A stretch of 26,583 bases of DNA. Source: a virus. Under the pieces are notes generated by a model. That model had not been told where the DNA came from. It did no database searches and worked only from the letters and a program-made list of their open reading frames with translations. The DNA lies in IMG/VR virus record IMGVR_UViG_3300037225_001064, positions 1-26,583 of that record; one strand, given 5' to 3'. A program made the position numbers and the translations under genes. Of the stretch, positions 8,603-15,772 are shown piece after piece (the first letter of the stretch is position 1; each line of letters starts with the position of its first letter).

Positions 8603-9022
8603 TTAGGCGCTTAGGGGTACGGGAGTTGACGTGCAGATAATCTTGATTCCCACGCCCATGAATTCCACGCCCGATGCGTTATATGCCCTGCGGTCATATT
8701 TCCCGTTCTCACAGTCCTGGAGGAGCATCTTGTCCACAATTGCGCCAGTGGCATCCACGTTTTCAATTGTGACATCGTGGTACTCATTGTTATAAAACCA
8801 ATCGCGCATGAATTTTTCTGTGATTGTGTCCCTGGCAATTTTATAAACGCATTCAATGGGATCAAATTTTTTGACACCATCTTTGACGTCAATCTTTCGT
8901 CCAAAAGAAGGAACCTCAACAGTTCCTTCTTCATCTTTAACCATTGTAGTTTCAACAAGGCCGGGAATTTCTTCTCCGTCAATGTATATTTTGCGTTTTA
9001 GGACGAGTTCGTTCTTTTGAAT
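8603..9022 (-). CDS. Tail tube protein, apparently with an ATT start
   Basis: From an ATT at 9022 the protein is 139 aa, the usual size of myovirus tube proteins of the XkdM/gpFII type. The first ATG (8944) would give 113 aa and lose the strand KIYIDGEEIPGLVETTMVKD, which matches the first beta hairpin of tube proteins ('i.idG.ei....'). Next come EVPSFGRKIDVKDGVKKFD, IARDTITEKFMRDWFYNNEY and a last strand VEFMGVGIKIICTSTPVP. An 8-base SD is placed ideally for ATT, and no usual start codon exists in the frame before 8944. The tube lies inside the sheath. Position after the sheath supports the call. The start assignment is less certain than the gene. Confidence 0.8.
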   Translation of the reverse strand: MQKNELVLKRKIYIDGEEIPGLVETTMVKDEEGTVEVPSFGRKIDVKDGVKKFDPIECVYKIARDTITEKFMRDWFYNNEYHDVTIENVDATGAIVDKMLLQDCENGKYDRRAYNASGVEFMGVGIKIICTSTPVPLSA

Positions 9023-9024
9023 AA

Positions 9025-9032
9025 ATCACCTC
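9025..9032 (-). promoter_or_regulatory. RBS that decides an ATT start for the tail tube
   Basis: GAGGTGAT matches the 16S rRNA 3' end over 8 bases. AGG is 6 bases from an ATT at 9022-9020, in frame with the tail tube. An in-frame TGA overlaps this site, and no ATG, GTG or TTG lies between it and the ATG at 8944. Confidence 0.55.
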
Positions 9033-9135
9033 GTTTTGAATTCTGCTTTCCAGAAAAATTTTCTATACTTATTTCCCTTATGGGATTATAGAATCTTTGT
9101 TTTCTAAACCATTCTCATTCTATCTCCTTTTTATT

Positions 9136-10944
9136 TCAGTGCAATACAAGAGCTACATCAATTTCAATGGAACCAGTCGGAGCAGGAAATGTGAATGCCA
9201 CATCGAGATTCCTGTTTCCGGCCTGTATTGAACTGATAGGATTATTAACAGCGTCACCCTGGACCGCGAATGCGTCTGAAGGTCCTGAAAGAGTTCCATC
9301 ATCTTTTTCAAACTGACCGAAAGTCTCACCTTCTGGGACTGAATTTGTGCTGCCCTTAAACCACAATTTGTAAAGAAAATTATTCAGAGCATTCACATCC
9401 GCTTGGATTCTTTGAAAACTGTTTGGAAAATTCTCATCAGATTTAAGACTATCAGTCGCGGAAACCTTAATATAGTTTCGCATCATGATAGCGTTTGAAA
9501 ACATTGCCGCATCATCAGTTGACAACGTAAACAAATTTCTTATTCTAAAACCTGAACCAGCTATGAACTGAATGATATTAATTCCCATGTTTGCTATATC
9601 AGTCCTGTCTTGATCATCAACGTTTCCAAGATTATTATTGGCAAGACTGTTAACTCCAGCAAGAATTATTTGATCAGTGCATGGAATAAAATGGATTCCC
9701 TGATTATTAATTGCCTGAATCCATGCTCCCATGACAGCTCCAACGTTTGGAATATTTCTGTCAGGAGCTGATGGGGAATTTGTATATGGATCAGTAACAC
9801 CCAACCATTCCGCAACCATAACTTGAAAAACTTCATTTGATCTTTGATATTGAGCGCCAAGAGCAATCAATTGATCTTTTGTTTGATCCATCTGCAGGAC
9901 ACCAACAGATATTGGAGTATCATCTCTGGAACCGCAATAACTTTCCACGGCTTTTTGAGTTGGAACATCTATTGTTTCACAATTCGCCAAAAGACGAACA
10001 GGATTTTTATCGAACGCCGAAAGGTCAACTGTCCAATGTGAAGCTGTTGTCGGAGTTGTTCCATCAGCACCATTTTCAAGAAAAACGGGATCAGTGTCAG
10101 ACGATGGATATTTTGTTATTGAAGTCGAAACTGAGGCAAGATCTTCTACCTTCAAGTATTTATTTGTTGAATGAACATTTTCAACATAAAATTCAGTGAC
10201 TTCTGATTCAAGAGTACACCATGATTTTCCAAGTTGCGTTTCAACTTCTGCCACTATTCCAGTTATTGATTTTCTAAATGTCTGGATTTTGAACCCTATG
10301 ACATCGATCGTATCTCCAGCATCACCAGCAATTCCGAATGTTGAAACAACCGTTAATTGAGAATTGGCTTCATCTAAAGATTGAACTTTTGCATAAGCCG
10401 TTCCTTCACCTGTCGTGAGCTTGAGAAGATCTCCAACCTTGATTCCCAGGAGACCAGTAATAGGAACGATGACATCAGAAGCTCCAAGAGTATTTGAAAC
10501 AGTGGTTGAAAATCTTGATCCCATTGTTATTTTTCTTGCTGTTCTATTTCCCTGTGCTCCATAATCATCTATTGTTTGATATGCAGCAGAAAACTTTAAT
10601 GTTGGAGTGGCCGCGCCATCGTTTACGCTTTTATTTGCCACCACCGCGTCAATGGCAGATCCCGTATATCCGACATGGCTTTTAACAAATAATTTTCCTG
10701 CTGTTCCCTTAAGATTTGAAAAGAATGAATCAACAACATCCCTTCCATAAGTGTTAGCATCAACATATCCGCCAAGAATAATTGCCGCTTGAGAAGGGTT
10801 GTCAATTTCCATGGATACGGCATATTTTCTCTCAAAAATTCCAATTAGCCCGGCTATACCAAAATCTGCCGCAACGACAGAAAGAGATTTTCTTGTTACT
10901 GCATTTTTTCCATGAACTCCAAGTTTTCGTAAATTAAGTGACAT
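9136..10944 (-). CDS. Contractile tail sheath protein
   Basis: The 602-aa protein has the sheath layout. The N-terminal domain includes FGIAGLIGIFERKYAVSMEI and SQAAIILGGYVDANTYGRDV then VDSFFSNLKG (60-79) as the 'gY...vd.FF.n' motif. Residues about 135-225 form an inserted beta domain. The conserved middle has VSVLQMDQTKDQL-like strands and residues 395-420 (VGAVMGAWIQAINNQGIHFIPC). The C-terminal handshake arm ends in DVAFTFPAPTGSIEIDVALV. Sheath subunits contract around the tube at infection, which defines the phage as a myovirus. SD is CGGAGG. The tail tube follows after a 113-base gap. Confidence 0.9.
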   Translation of the reverse strand: MSLNLRKLGVHGKNAVTRKSLSVVAADFGIAGLIGIFERKYAVSMEIDNPSQAAIILGGYVDANTYGRDVVDSFFSNLKGTAGKLFVKSHVGYTGSAIDAVVANKSVNDGAATPTLKFSAAYQTIDDYGAQGNRTARKITMGSRFSTTVSNTLGASDVIVPITGLLGIKVGDLLKLTTGEGTAYAKVQSLDEANSQLTVVSTFGIAGDAGDTIDVIGFKIQTFRKSITGIVAEVETQLGKSWCTLESEVTEFYVENVHSTNKYLKVEDLASVSTSITKYPSSDTDPVFLENGADGTTPTTASHWTVDLSAFDKNPVRLLANCETIDVPTQKAVESYCGSRDDTPISVGVLQMDQTKDQLIALGAQYQRSNEVFQVMVAEWLGVTDPYTNSPSAPDRNIPNVGAVMGAWIQAINNQGIHFIPCTDQIILAGVNSLANNNLGNVDDQDRTDIANMGINIIQFIAGSGFRIRNLFTLSTDDAAMFSNAIMMRNYIKVSATDSLKSDENFPNSFQRIQADVNALNNFLYKLWFKGSTNSVPEGETFGQFEKDDGTLSGPSDAFAVQGDAVNNPISSIQAGNRNLDVAFTFPAPTGSIEIDVALVLH

Positions 10945-10956
10945 GATTTTCCTCCG

Positions 10957-11196
10957 TTAAATTTCAGTGACTACAAAATATTTTTTAGAAGGCAAAAAAT
11001 CTTTGTGGTTCACTATCGATTCTGGAACTCCATTTGAGAAATTTTCAGGATAAACAGGATTCCTTTTGTGAGCCACAAATTTCAAAAGAACGCCTCCCAC
11101 AATGATTTCAGTTGAAGAATTTAATTTATATGTGACGGAATATTTTTTTTCCAAAGAATCAGATTTTGTTTCCTTTTGGAATGTCTTCTTACTCAT
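10957..11196 (-). CDS. Small hypothetical protein, 79 aa
   Basis: Strong SD (AAGGAGG, six-base spacer) inside the end of the previous gene. It overlaps that gene by 8 bases. The protein is Lys-rich with a beta-strand core (SVTYKLNSSTEIIVGGVLLKFVAHK), with no known motif. Located directly before the sheath, it is probably a small tail component. Confidence 0.65.
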   Translation of the reverse strand: MSKKTFQKETKSDSLEKKYSVTYKLNSSTEIIVGGVLLKFVAHKRNPVYPENFSNGVPESIVNHKDFLPSKKYFVVTEI

Positions 11197-12427
11197 CGAT
11201 GTCCTCCTTAAAGCTATAAGTTAATACATTTTGTAGTGTCTTGACAAGTGTCTGACGATTATTTATTTGCTCTTTAATATCAACTCTAACCACAAATTGT
11301 ATTTTAGGTATCTCGTTAAATCCCTCAACGGGTTCCAAATACGTAGATGTTCCATCAGAGAATATTTCAATTCTCTTGCCATTTACCCATAAATATTGAT
11401 TTGCGATGAAAGAACGAACCAGCAAACTCATTACTCCTATCATTTCATTGTGCCTGGCCTCACAATCTATTAAAATAACATATCTAAACTTAGCGTCAGC
11501 CTTTCTTTCCTGTACAGTATCATCATCTTTAAAGGTATCCCGCACATGATCTAATTTATTAACATCATATACTTCTTCAGGATTCATTCCCCATATAGAG
11601 ATCCCTGGAAGTTCAATGTCATCTTCAGCTCGTCCATATTCAATTGTAATTAAAAGATAAACACTGGCATTTATAAAATTATGTTTTATTGTTGCTCCAT
11701 CGAATTTACTATTAAAAAAGAATTCGAGTTCATCATTAGAATCAATCTGATGCTTTTCACTGTTTGTGCCATCATCTATAACTACAACAGAATACCTTTC
11801 CATAAATTGAATTGAACCTGAAAAAATTATTGATTGATCATTAAGAGAAGCCGTTACGTGTCCAAGCAGTATTCCCTTTGAAGTTCCGTTTCCAAATTTA
11901 AAATAGATGTTATTTTCAAGATCATATTCTAATTGATCCTTTACGCTTTGAAAAATATCCCTTGGAATATCATCGTGTACCGCGACCATGTTTGAAACTA
12001 TAACATAATCCTCATCATTATGAAGACAAACAATTCTTATTTCATCAATGATTCCCAATCCATCAGCTTTAAAAGTTACGTCTATAAATTGATCAAAGGT
12101 TGGTATAAGAATTCCTTTTATTCTTACTCCTGACCTATAAAACTGCATTTCATAAACAAAGTCTGAAGATAATTGATATGTCGCCCCTTTTCTCTTTTTA
12201 TTTCTGGACCAGAAATGAAATACAATTTCATCAAAAGAAGTAAAATCAAAGTTCATTCCTGTTTTTGATACATACCCATTAAGACTACCAGAAGGAAATT
12301 TGAATATTAAACTTGAATCATTTATTCCAGCCACAAAATCAGGAATCTGATTGACTCCAAATAAAACAGCTCCGCCAGAAGCAGTCCATCCCGTCAACGA
12401 TGTAAGAGAATCAATAACTTCATACAT
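11189..12427 (-). CDS. Neck/tail-terminator-region protein with N-terminal jelly-roll (carbohydrate-binding-like) domain
   Basis: The 412-aa protein has two parts. Residues 1-160 have the pattern of carbohydrate-binding jelly-roll modules: IDSLTSLTGWTASGGAVLF, SLIFKFPSG, FDFTSFDEIVFHFWSRNK, a final strand EIRIVCLHNDEDYVIVSNM. The rest (about 170-412) is alpha/beta. It includes YVILIDCEARHNEMIGVMSL (about 320-340) and a conserved-looking end (PKIQFVVRVDIKEQINNRQT). The place before the sheath and after the tail-completion protein is where tail terminators lie, so the C-terminal half may be one, with the N-terminal module exposed at the neck. The SD is weak and the start follows the previous stop by one base. 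Assignment is tentative. Confidence 0.5.
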   Translation of the reverse strand: MYEVIDSLTSLTGWTASGGAVLFGVNQIPDFVAGINDSSLIFKFPSGSLNGYVSKTGMNFDFTSFDEIVFHFWSRNKKRKGATYQLSSDFVYEMQFYRSGVRIKGILIPTFDQFIDVTFKADGLGIIDEIRIVCLHNDEDYVIVSNMVAVHDDIPRDIFQSVKDQLEYDLENNIYFKFGNGTSKGILLGHVTASLNDQSIIFSGSIQFMERYSVVVIDDGTNSEKHQIDSNDELEFFFNSKFDGATIKHNFINASVYLLITIEYGRAEDDIELPGISIWGMNPEEVYDVNKLDHVRDTFKDDDTVQERKADAKFRYVILIDCEARHNEMIGVMSLLVRSFIANQYLWVNGKRIEIFSDGTSTYLEPVEGFNEIPKIQFVVRVDIKEQINNRQTLVKTLQNVLTYSFKEDIDE

Positions 12428-12428
12428 A

Positions 12429-13079
12429 TTATTTCTCTAACACCTCGTATTTTTTCAATCCTTTTAAAAAATGATTTGATGCTATCTTTAACAGATCTTT
12501 TTTTTGTTTTATAATATATAGCACCAATGCTGTTTTTATAATATCTCCTGTTTTTTTCATTTCTCTTTGTTTCATTGCCATATTGAATGCTTTTGTCAAT
12601 GCCGGCCTGGGAGGAATTCTAATCAAAGTCTTTTTTGGTTTTTTGGTTCCTTTGTATATTTTAGTTCCTCCAAAAATAGTTCTTATTGTTCCGTGCTCAT
12701 GTATGTCCCAAAGATATTGCAATTTAATATCTCCTGTCCAATGTTTTTCTTTTGAGACATGAACAATAAATCCTTTTTGATCTGGACGAATTCTAAGCAT
12801 GTTCATATAACTGTTTCTTTTTGATTCATCGCCCTTTGCATATAATGGAATTTCAGGATGTGAATATCCAAGTTTTTTCTTTTGTTGAATTGTTCCGTCT
12901 TTAAGTTTAATTAGCCCTAGCTCATTTTTTTTAATCCCTTCCTTAAAATTTTTCATTGTTCTCAATGCGTCTCTTTTAACAGCAGAATTAAAAACCTCAA
13001 TGACTCCTTTATCCGTTCCTAAAATTGGAAATTGATTCATTATTCTTTGATAGTTGTTAGAAAACTTAACTTTCATCAT
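12429..13079 (-). CDS. Tail completion/virion morphogenesis protein (gp10/Mu gpG-like)
   Basis: The 216-aa, Lys-rich protein carries the tail-completion signature near residues 125-160: LWDIHEHGTIRTI, then IRIPPRPALTKAFN. An 'HE-G ... IPxRPAL' pattern is found in HK97 gp10-like and Mu/P2 virion-morphogenesis proteins, which join head and tail. The C-terminus has a hydrophobic helix (IIKTALVLYIIKQKKDLL). Start at the first of two ATGs, overlapping the previous stop. Position fits a neck protein before the tail terminator. Confidence 0.72.
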   Translation of the reverse strand: MMKVKFSNNYQRIMNQFPILGTDKGVIEVFNSAVKRDALRTMKNFKEGIKKNELGLIKLKDGTIQQKKKLGYSHPEIPLYAKGDESKRNSYMNMLRIRPDQKGFIVHVSKEKHWTGDIKLQYLWDIHEHGTIRTIFGGTKIYKGTKKPKKTLIRIPPRPALTKAFNMAMKQREMKKTGDIIKTALVLYIIKQKKDLLKIASNHFLKGLKKYEVLEK

Positions 13080-13702
13080 TTTTTGCTCAATCCCATGGTT
13101 ATATATCCGAATGAATCAGTTAATTGAACTTCAACGTTTTTTTCTCTTATTTCATATTCATTCCCGCGGATCATAATTGTTGTCCTTCCCATGATTTCAA
13201 TATCTTCAAATTCCAGATCGTTATTTGACCAATCAAGATAAGCGGTATAAATAAGGACATCACATTTTTCTTTTATTCCCGCTTTTTCCAATTGTTTGCT
13301 TGTTGGAGTAAAAACAACAGGATAAGATTTTAAGAAAAAAACAGTATTCTGTGCTCTTGATTTTATAGAGTTATATTTATCCCTTGTCACATCAGATTCA
13401 GATCTTGATATGATTTTCAAAACTTCACCGCGTTCATCTACTATGCTTTTTATGTCTGCTTGACCGCTTATTCTTTCCCATAAAGCATCTGGACTTGCTG
13501 AAGTTATATTTAAAGATTTTATGCCTTGAGCAATAACTTTAGCGCTTATTGTTATTTGTGTTGCTGAATCAACAGATAAAACAACAGCTGAAACAGGAAT
13601 TCCAGTACCGTAAACATTAAGACCAATGGCAATATCAGAAGTTTTTTTTAAATTTGTAATAATGGGGCTGTTATAAGTAAGAGTACCGTTTCTGATTATC
13701 AT
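13076..13702 (-). CDS. Neck/head-closure-region protein with inserted beta-motif
   Basis: The 208-aa protein begins where the connector stops (TAAATG). Its first 70 residues contain a beta-module typical of phage structural proteins (GLNVYGTGIPVSAVVLSVDS followed by ATQITISAKV). The rest looks like a small beta-rich adaptor (VVFTPTSKQLEKAGIKEKCD, then DLEFEDIEIMGRTTIMIRGN). Position between connector and tail-completion gene matches a head-closure protein (SPP1 gp16/HK97 gp7-like), which seals the portal. No diagnostic motif seen, so the role is from synteny. It overlaps the next gene by 4 bases. Confidence 0.55.
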   Translation of the reverse strand: MIIRNGTLTYNSPIITNLKKTSDIAIGLNVYGTGIPVSAVVLSVDSATQITISAKVIAQGIKSLNITSASPDALWERISGQADIKSIVDERGEVLKIISRSESDVTRDKYNSIKSRAQNTVFFLKSYPVVFTPTSKQLEKAGIKEKCDVLIYTAYLDWSNNDLEFEDIEIMGRTTIMIRGNEYEIREKNVEVQLTDSFGYITMGLSKK

Positions 13703-14335
13703 TTAATTTCCAATTACAGAAGTAGAATATCTTCTAAGAATAGCATGGGCCTGATTGCTGAATCTTTTCCGTATATTTGAAAATTTACCCATATTGCCAT
13801 AAGTGCGATTAAAAGATTGACCTGAAAGCTGTCCTCCTCCGGTCCTTCCTTCCATTTGGTCCAGGACCAATATTGCCGCAAGTTTTTTTATTGCCACGGC
13901 AACATCCGCTGGACATTCACCTCCGACCTTATATGTAACCTTTACATTATCGTTTCCTTTCGGAAAAATCCTGTAAAAATTGTAGAATTCAGAAAGTCCA
14001 CTTCTTATTTTAAGTATCCCGGCGCCTGGTATCGTGTCAATTTCTTTTATATCAATTGAGATATCAATATCATTGCTTGATATTAATTTAACCTCAATCG
14101 TCTCAACAATATTTTTTCTGTTAAGCATAAGCTCATCACGGCCATTTCCTGAATAATATTCAACAACAGTTTTTTCTCCAGTAAAACTTGTTCTTGCAAA
14201 ATTTTCAACATAAGGAATAACTTCATCATTTATAGAATCGTCTATAAAATCATCATCAATTATACTGGATGTAATATTATAACCCTGAAGAAGTGTTCTA
14301 ACATTATCAGCAGTTGGTATTGGTACTGTTCTCAC
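13703..14335 (-). CDS. Head-tail connector / head completion protein (gp6-like)
   Basis: The 210-aa protein starts at a GTG supported by GAGG seven bases upstream. It has a helical N-terminus (DNVRTLLQGYNITSSIID then DDFIDDSINDEVIPYVENFA), a beta segment (TVVEYYSGNGRDELMLNRKN and VETIEVKLI), and a helix VAVAIKKLAAILVLDQM. This helix-strand-helix layout matches head-tail adaptor proteins of the HK97 gp6/SPP1 gp15 type, which form a ring below the portal. The C-terminal tail is basic and Arg-rich (RKRFSNQAHAILRRY). It follows the terminator and begins the connector/neck genes. The call is by position and shape. Confidence 0.65.
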   Translation of the reverse strand: MRTVPIPTADNVRTLLQGYNITSSIIDDDFIDDSINDEVIPYVENFARTSFTGEKTVVEYYSGNGRDELMLNRKNIVETIEVKLISSNDIDISIDIKEIDTIPGAGILKIRSGLSEFYNFYRIFPKGNDNVKVTYKVGGECPADVAVAIKKLAAILVLDQMEGRTGGGQLSGQSFNRTYGNMGKFSNIRKRFSNQAHAILRRYSTSVIGN

Positions 14336-14360
14336 TTGTCCGCCTCTGATTAAGATAACA

Positions 14361-14388
14361 AAAAGAAGCCCATCACTTGATGGGCTTT
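14361..14388 (-). terminator. Intrinsic terminator after head block
   Basis: On the minus strand a 9-bp stem AAGCCCATC/GATGGGCTT with loop AAGT is followed by CTTTTTG. It lies in a 69-base gap after the repeat protein and before the connector gene. It is nearly symmetric, but the U-tract fits the minus strand best. It would end or attenuate the transcript from the promoter near 19067. Confidence 0.75.
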
Positions 14389-14404
14389 ATTTCATTTTCT
14401 CATT

Positions 14405-15286
14405 TTAATGAGTCGCGTTATGAGTTTTAACCGCACCATTGGAAACATAAATCACATAGTTTGAAAAATTGTCAACCGCTTTTACCTGAATTCTATTTGT
14501 CCTGTGAAGATTCAGAACATTTGTGTAATTCCAATGGGATAACTGTGTTGCATGAGTAAAATTCCCGATGGAATAAGCATTAGTATAAGATAAAAGCAGA
14601 ACATTGTTTGTCAACCATGTTGCTCTGGCGTTTACGGTATTGATTCTTACTCTTAAATTTGTACCAAGCGTATTGGTTCCAAGAATAAGATTTGCAGCAC
14701 CTGTATTTAAACGCACTCTAAGGTTCGTACCTAAAGTGTTTGTGCCAAGAATCAAATTGGCTGATCCGGTGTTTAATCGAATCCTAAGATTTGTCCCAAG
14801 AGTATTCGTAGCTACCATAAGCCTGTTAATATTAGTATTCAAACGAACCTTTGTATTATAGTTGGTTCCGTTCATACCGTTTGTCGCTGTAGCTATTTGC
14901 GCTGTAATGACATTATGAAACGCCTGGGTGTATGAAGTCATAACAAGATTTGACCAAGCTGAATTATTTCCCGGGAAAGAATTGATATAGTTTGTACCCA
15001 TGGTTTCAAAGATAAATTTCCAATTTGTGCTAACCTTTGGATGATTTATCTTTGCTTGATACATTCCAGGATAATAATTTGATTGTTTTACAGAAACAAA
15101 ATAAAAATCATTCTTATATGCATTAGTATATGCATATAATCCACTATGAGTGGTTACGACCGCTCTAATAACTCCATTAACTGCGGTCCAATCCACCAGA
15201 AGAGTGGTTGAAAATTTTTTATCTTTTCCTTCGGACATGGAGCACATCATGAAAAGAGACAATATAAGAATCAATAGTTTTTTCAT
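14405..15286 (-). CDS. Signal-peptide protein with 22-residue NTLGTNL repeats
   Basis: The 293-aa product starts with a signal peptide (MKKLLILILSLFMM, a Cys at residue 15 without a convincing lipobox). A beta-rich N-terminal domain follows (about 25-95, VIRAVVTTHSGLYAYTNAY and FYFVSVKQSNYYPGMYQAKI). Residues 148-213 form three 22-residue repeats (RLNT...NL...TNTLGTNLRV), each composed of two 11-residue halves sharing NT...NL, with a partial fourth. Eleven-residue periodicity suggests a coiled or solenoid rod. The C-terminus is beta/Asn-rich. It is the last gene of the head block and is followed by an intrinsic terminator. A secretory signal on a gene among capsid genes is unusual. It could encode a surface-exposed or periplasmic protein, or a virion fibre. 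Function unknown. Confidence 0.7.
   Translation of the reverse strand: MKKLLILILSLFMMCSMSEGKDKKFSTTLLVDWTAVNGVIRAVVTTHSGLYAYTNAYKNDFYFVSVKQSNYYPGMYQAKINHPKVSTNWKFIFETMGTNYINSFPGNNSAWSNLVMTSYTQAFHNVITAQIATATNGMNGTNYNTKVRLNTNINRLMVATNTLGTNLRIRLNTGSANLILGTNTLGTNLRVRLNTGAANLILGTNTLGTNLRVRINTVNARATWLTNNVLLLSYTNAYSIGNFTHATQLSHWNYTNVLNLHRTNRIQVKAVDNFSNYVIYVSNGAVKTHNATH
14648..14845 (-). repeat. Three tandem 66-bp coding repeats
   Basis: Three in-frame copies of a 66-bp unit encode the RLNT...TNTLGTNLRV repeats. The latter two are nearly identical at protein level and the first is more diverged, consistent with recent duplication of one unit. Confidence 0.75.
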
Positions 15287-15480
15287 GACTGACTCCCTTT
15301 CTTTCCGGATCTCATTGATTCACCAACCGGAATTTTTACCGAATCACTTGTTGTCAGAATTGAATTCAAGGCATTCAGCGCATCATAGACCTTTGTCCCA
15401 AGTTGAACATTTTGAGCTGCTGGGCTTGAATTATTTATGACAGACACTTCATCGGTTGTTAAATTAGTAAGAACGGCCAT
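15283..15480 (-). CDS. Small hypothetical head-region protein, 65 aa
   Basis: The start is the ATG at 15480, with GGAGG six bases before it. An upstream ATG at 15516 lacks such a site. The sequence opens MAVLTNLTTDEVSVINNSSP, then a helix (NVQLGTKVYDALNALNSIL) and a basic Ser/Gly tail. No family recognised. It overlaps the next gene by 4 bases. A head decoration or minor structural protein fits its place, but there is no direct sign. Confidence 0.6.
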   Translation of the reverse strand: MAVLTNLTTDEVSVINNSSPAAQNVQLGTKVYDALNALNSILTTSDSVKIPVGESMRSGKKGSQS

Positions 15481-15772
15481 TATTAGCCTCCATTTTATAT
15501 GTGTCAAAAAGAACAAATCCTTTCGAACACATGTATTTCATTATCTCCTCATCATTAGTTCTCAACATCCCGTGTTCAATTTCGATCTTGACCTTCCTAT
15601 CTCCGATTTTTCTTTCACCGGTATAAGTTCGGCCTTCTGGATCAACTAACACATAAGTGTTGTTTGAAACGGGAAGAGGCGCGGGCTTCTCAACCCGCGC
15701 TTTCTTCTCGAACCTTTTTGAGGAGGCAGATTCTTTTTTTGTTTCATACTCTTTATCAGTACGAAACGACAA
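15464..15772 (-). CDS. Small hypothetical head-region protein, TTG start
   Basis: The 102-aa reading frame starts at a TTG directly after the capsid stop. The start is supported by GGAGG six bases upstream, made partly of the capsid's last codons. The N-terminal third is charged (KEYETKKESASSKRFEKKARVEKP). The rest forms a small beta/alpha domain with YVLVDPEGRTYTGERKIGDRKV and later a helix (DEEIMKYMCSKGFVLFD). I do not recognise the family. Its position directly after the capsid suggests a capsid-associated or head-completion protein. The end overlaps the next start by 17 bases. Confidence 0.65.
   Translation of the reverse strand: MSFRTDKEYETKKESASSKRFEKKARVEKPAPLPVSNNTYVLVDPEGRTYTGERKIGDRKVKIEIEHGMLRTNDEEIMKYMCSKGFVLFDTYKMEANNGRSY

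Noticed and set aside
8611-8982. Open frame of 123 aa on the minus strand overlapping the tail tube
   Set aside because: The tube frame gives a sequence with tube-like strands, while this one is Lys/Leu-rich with no motif and starts at a TTG without an SD at proper distance.
9085-9090. TATAAT before the tail tube as a full promoter
   Set aside because: No good -35 box, so it is mentioned only as part of the gap finding.
14648-14845. 66-bp repeats as a CRISPR array or origin iterons
   Set aside because: They are in-frame coding repeats without unique spacers.
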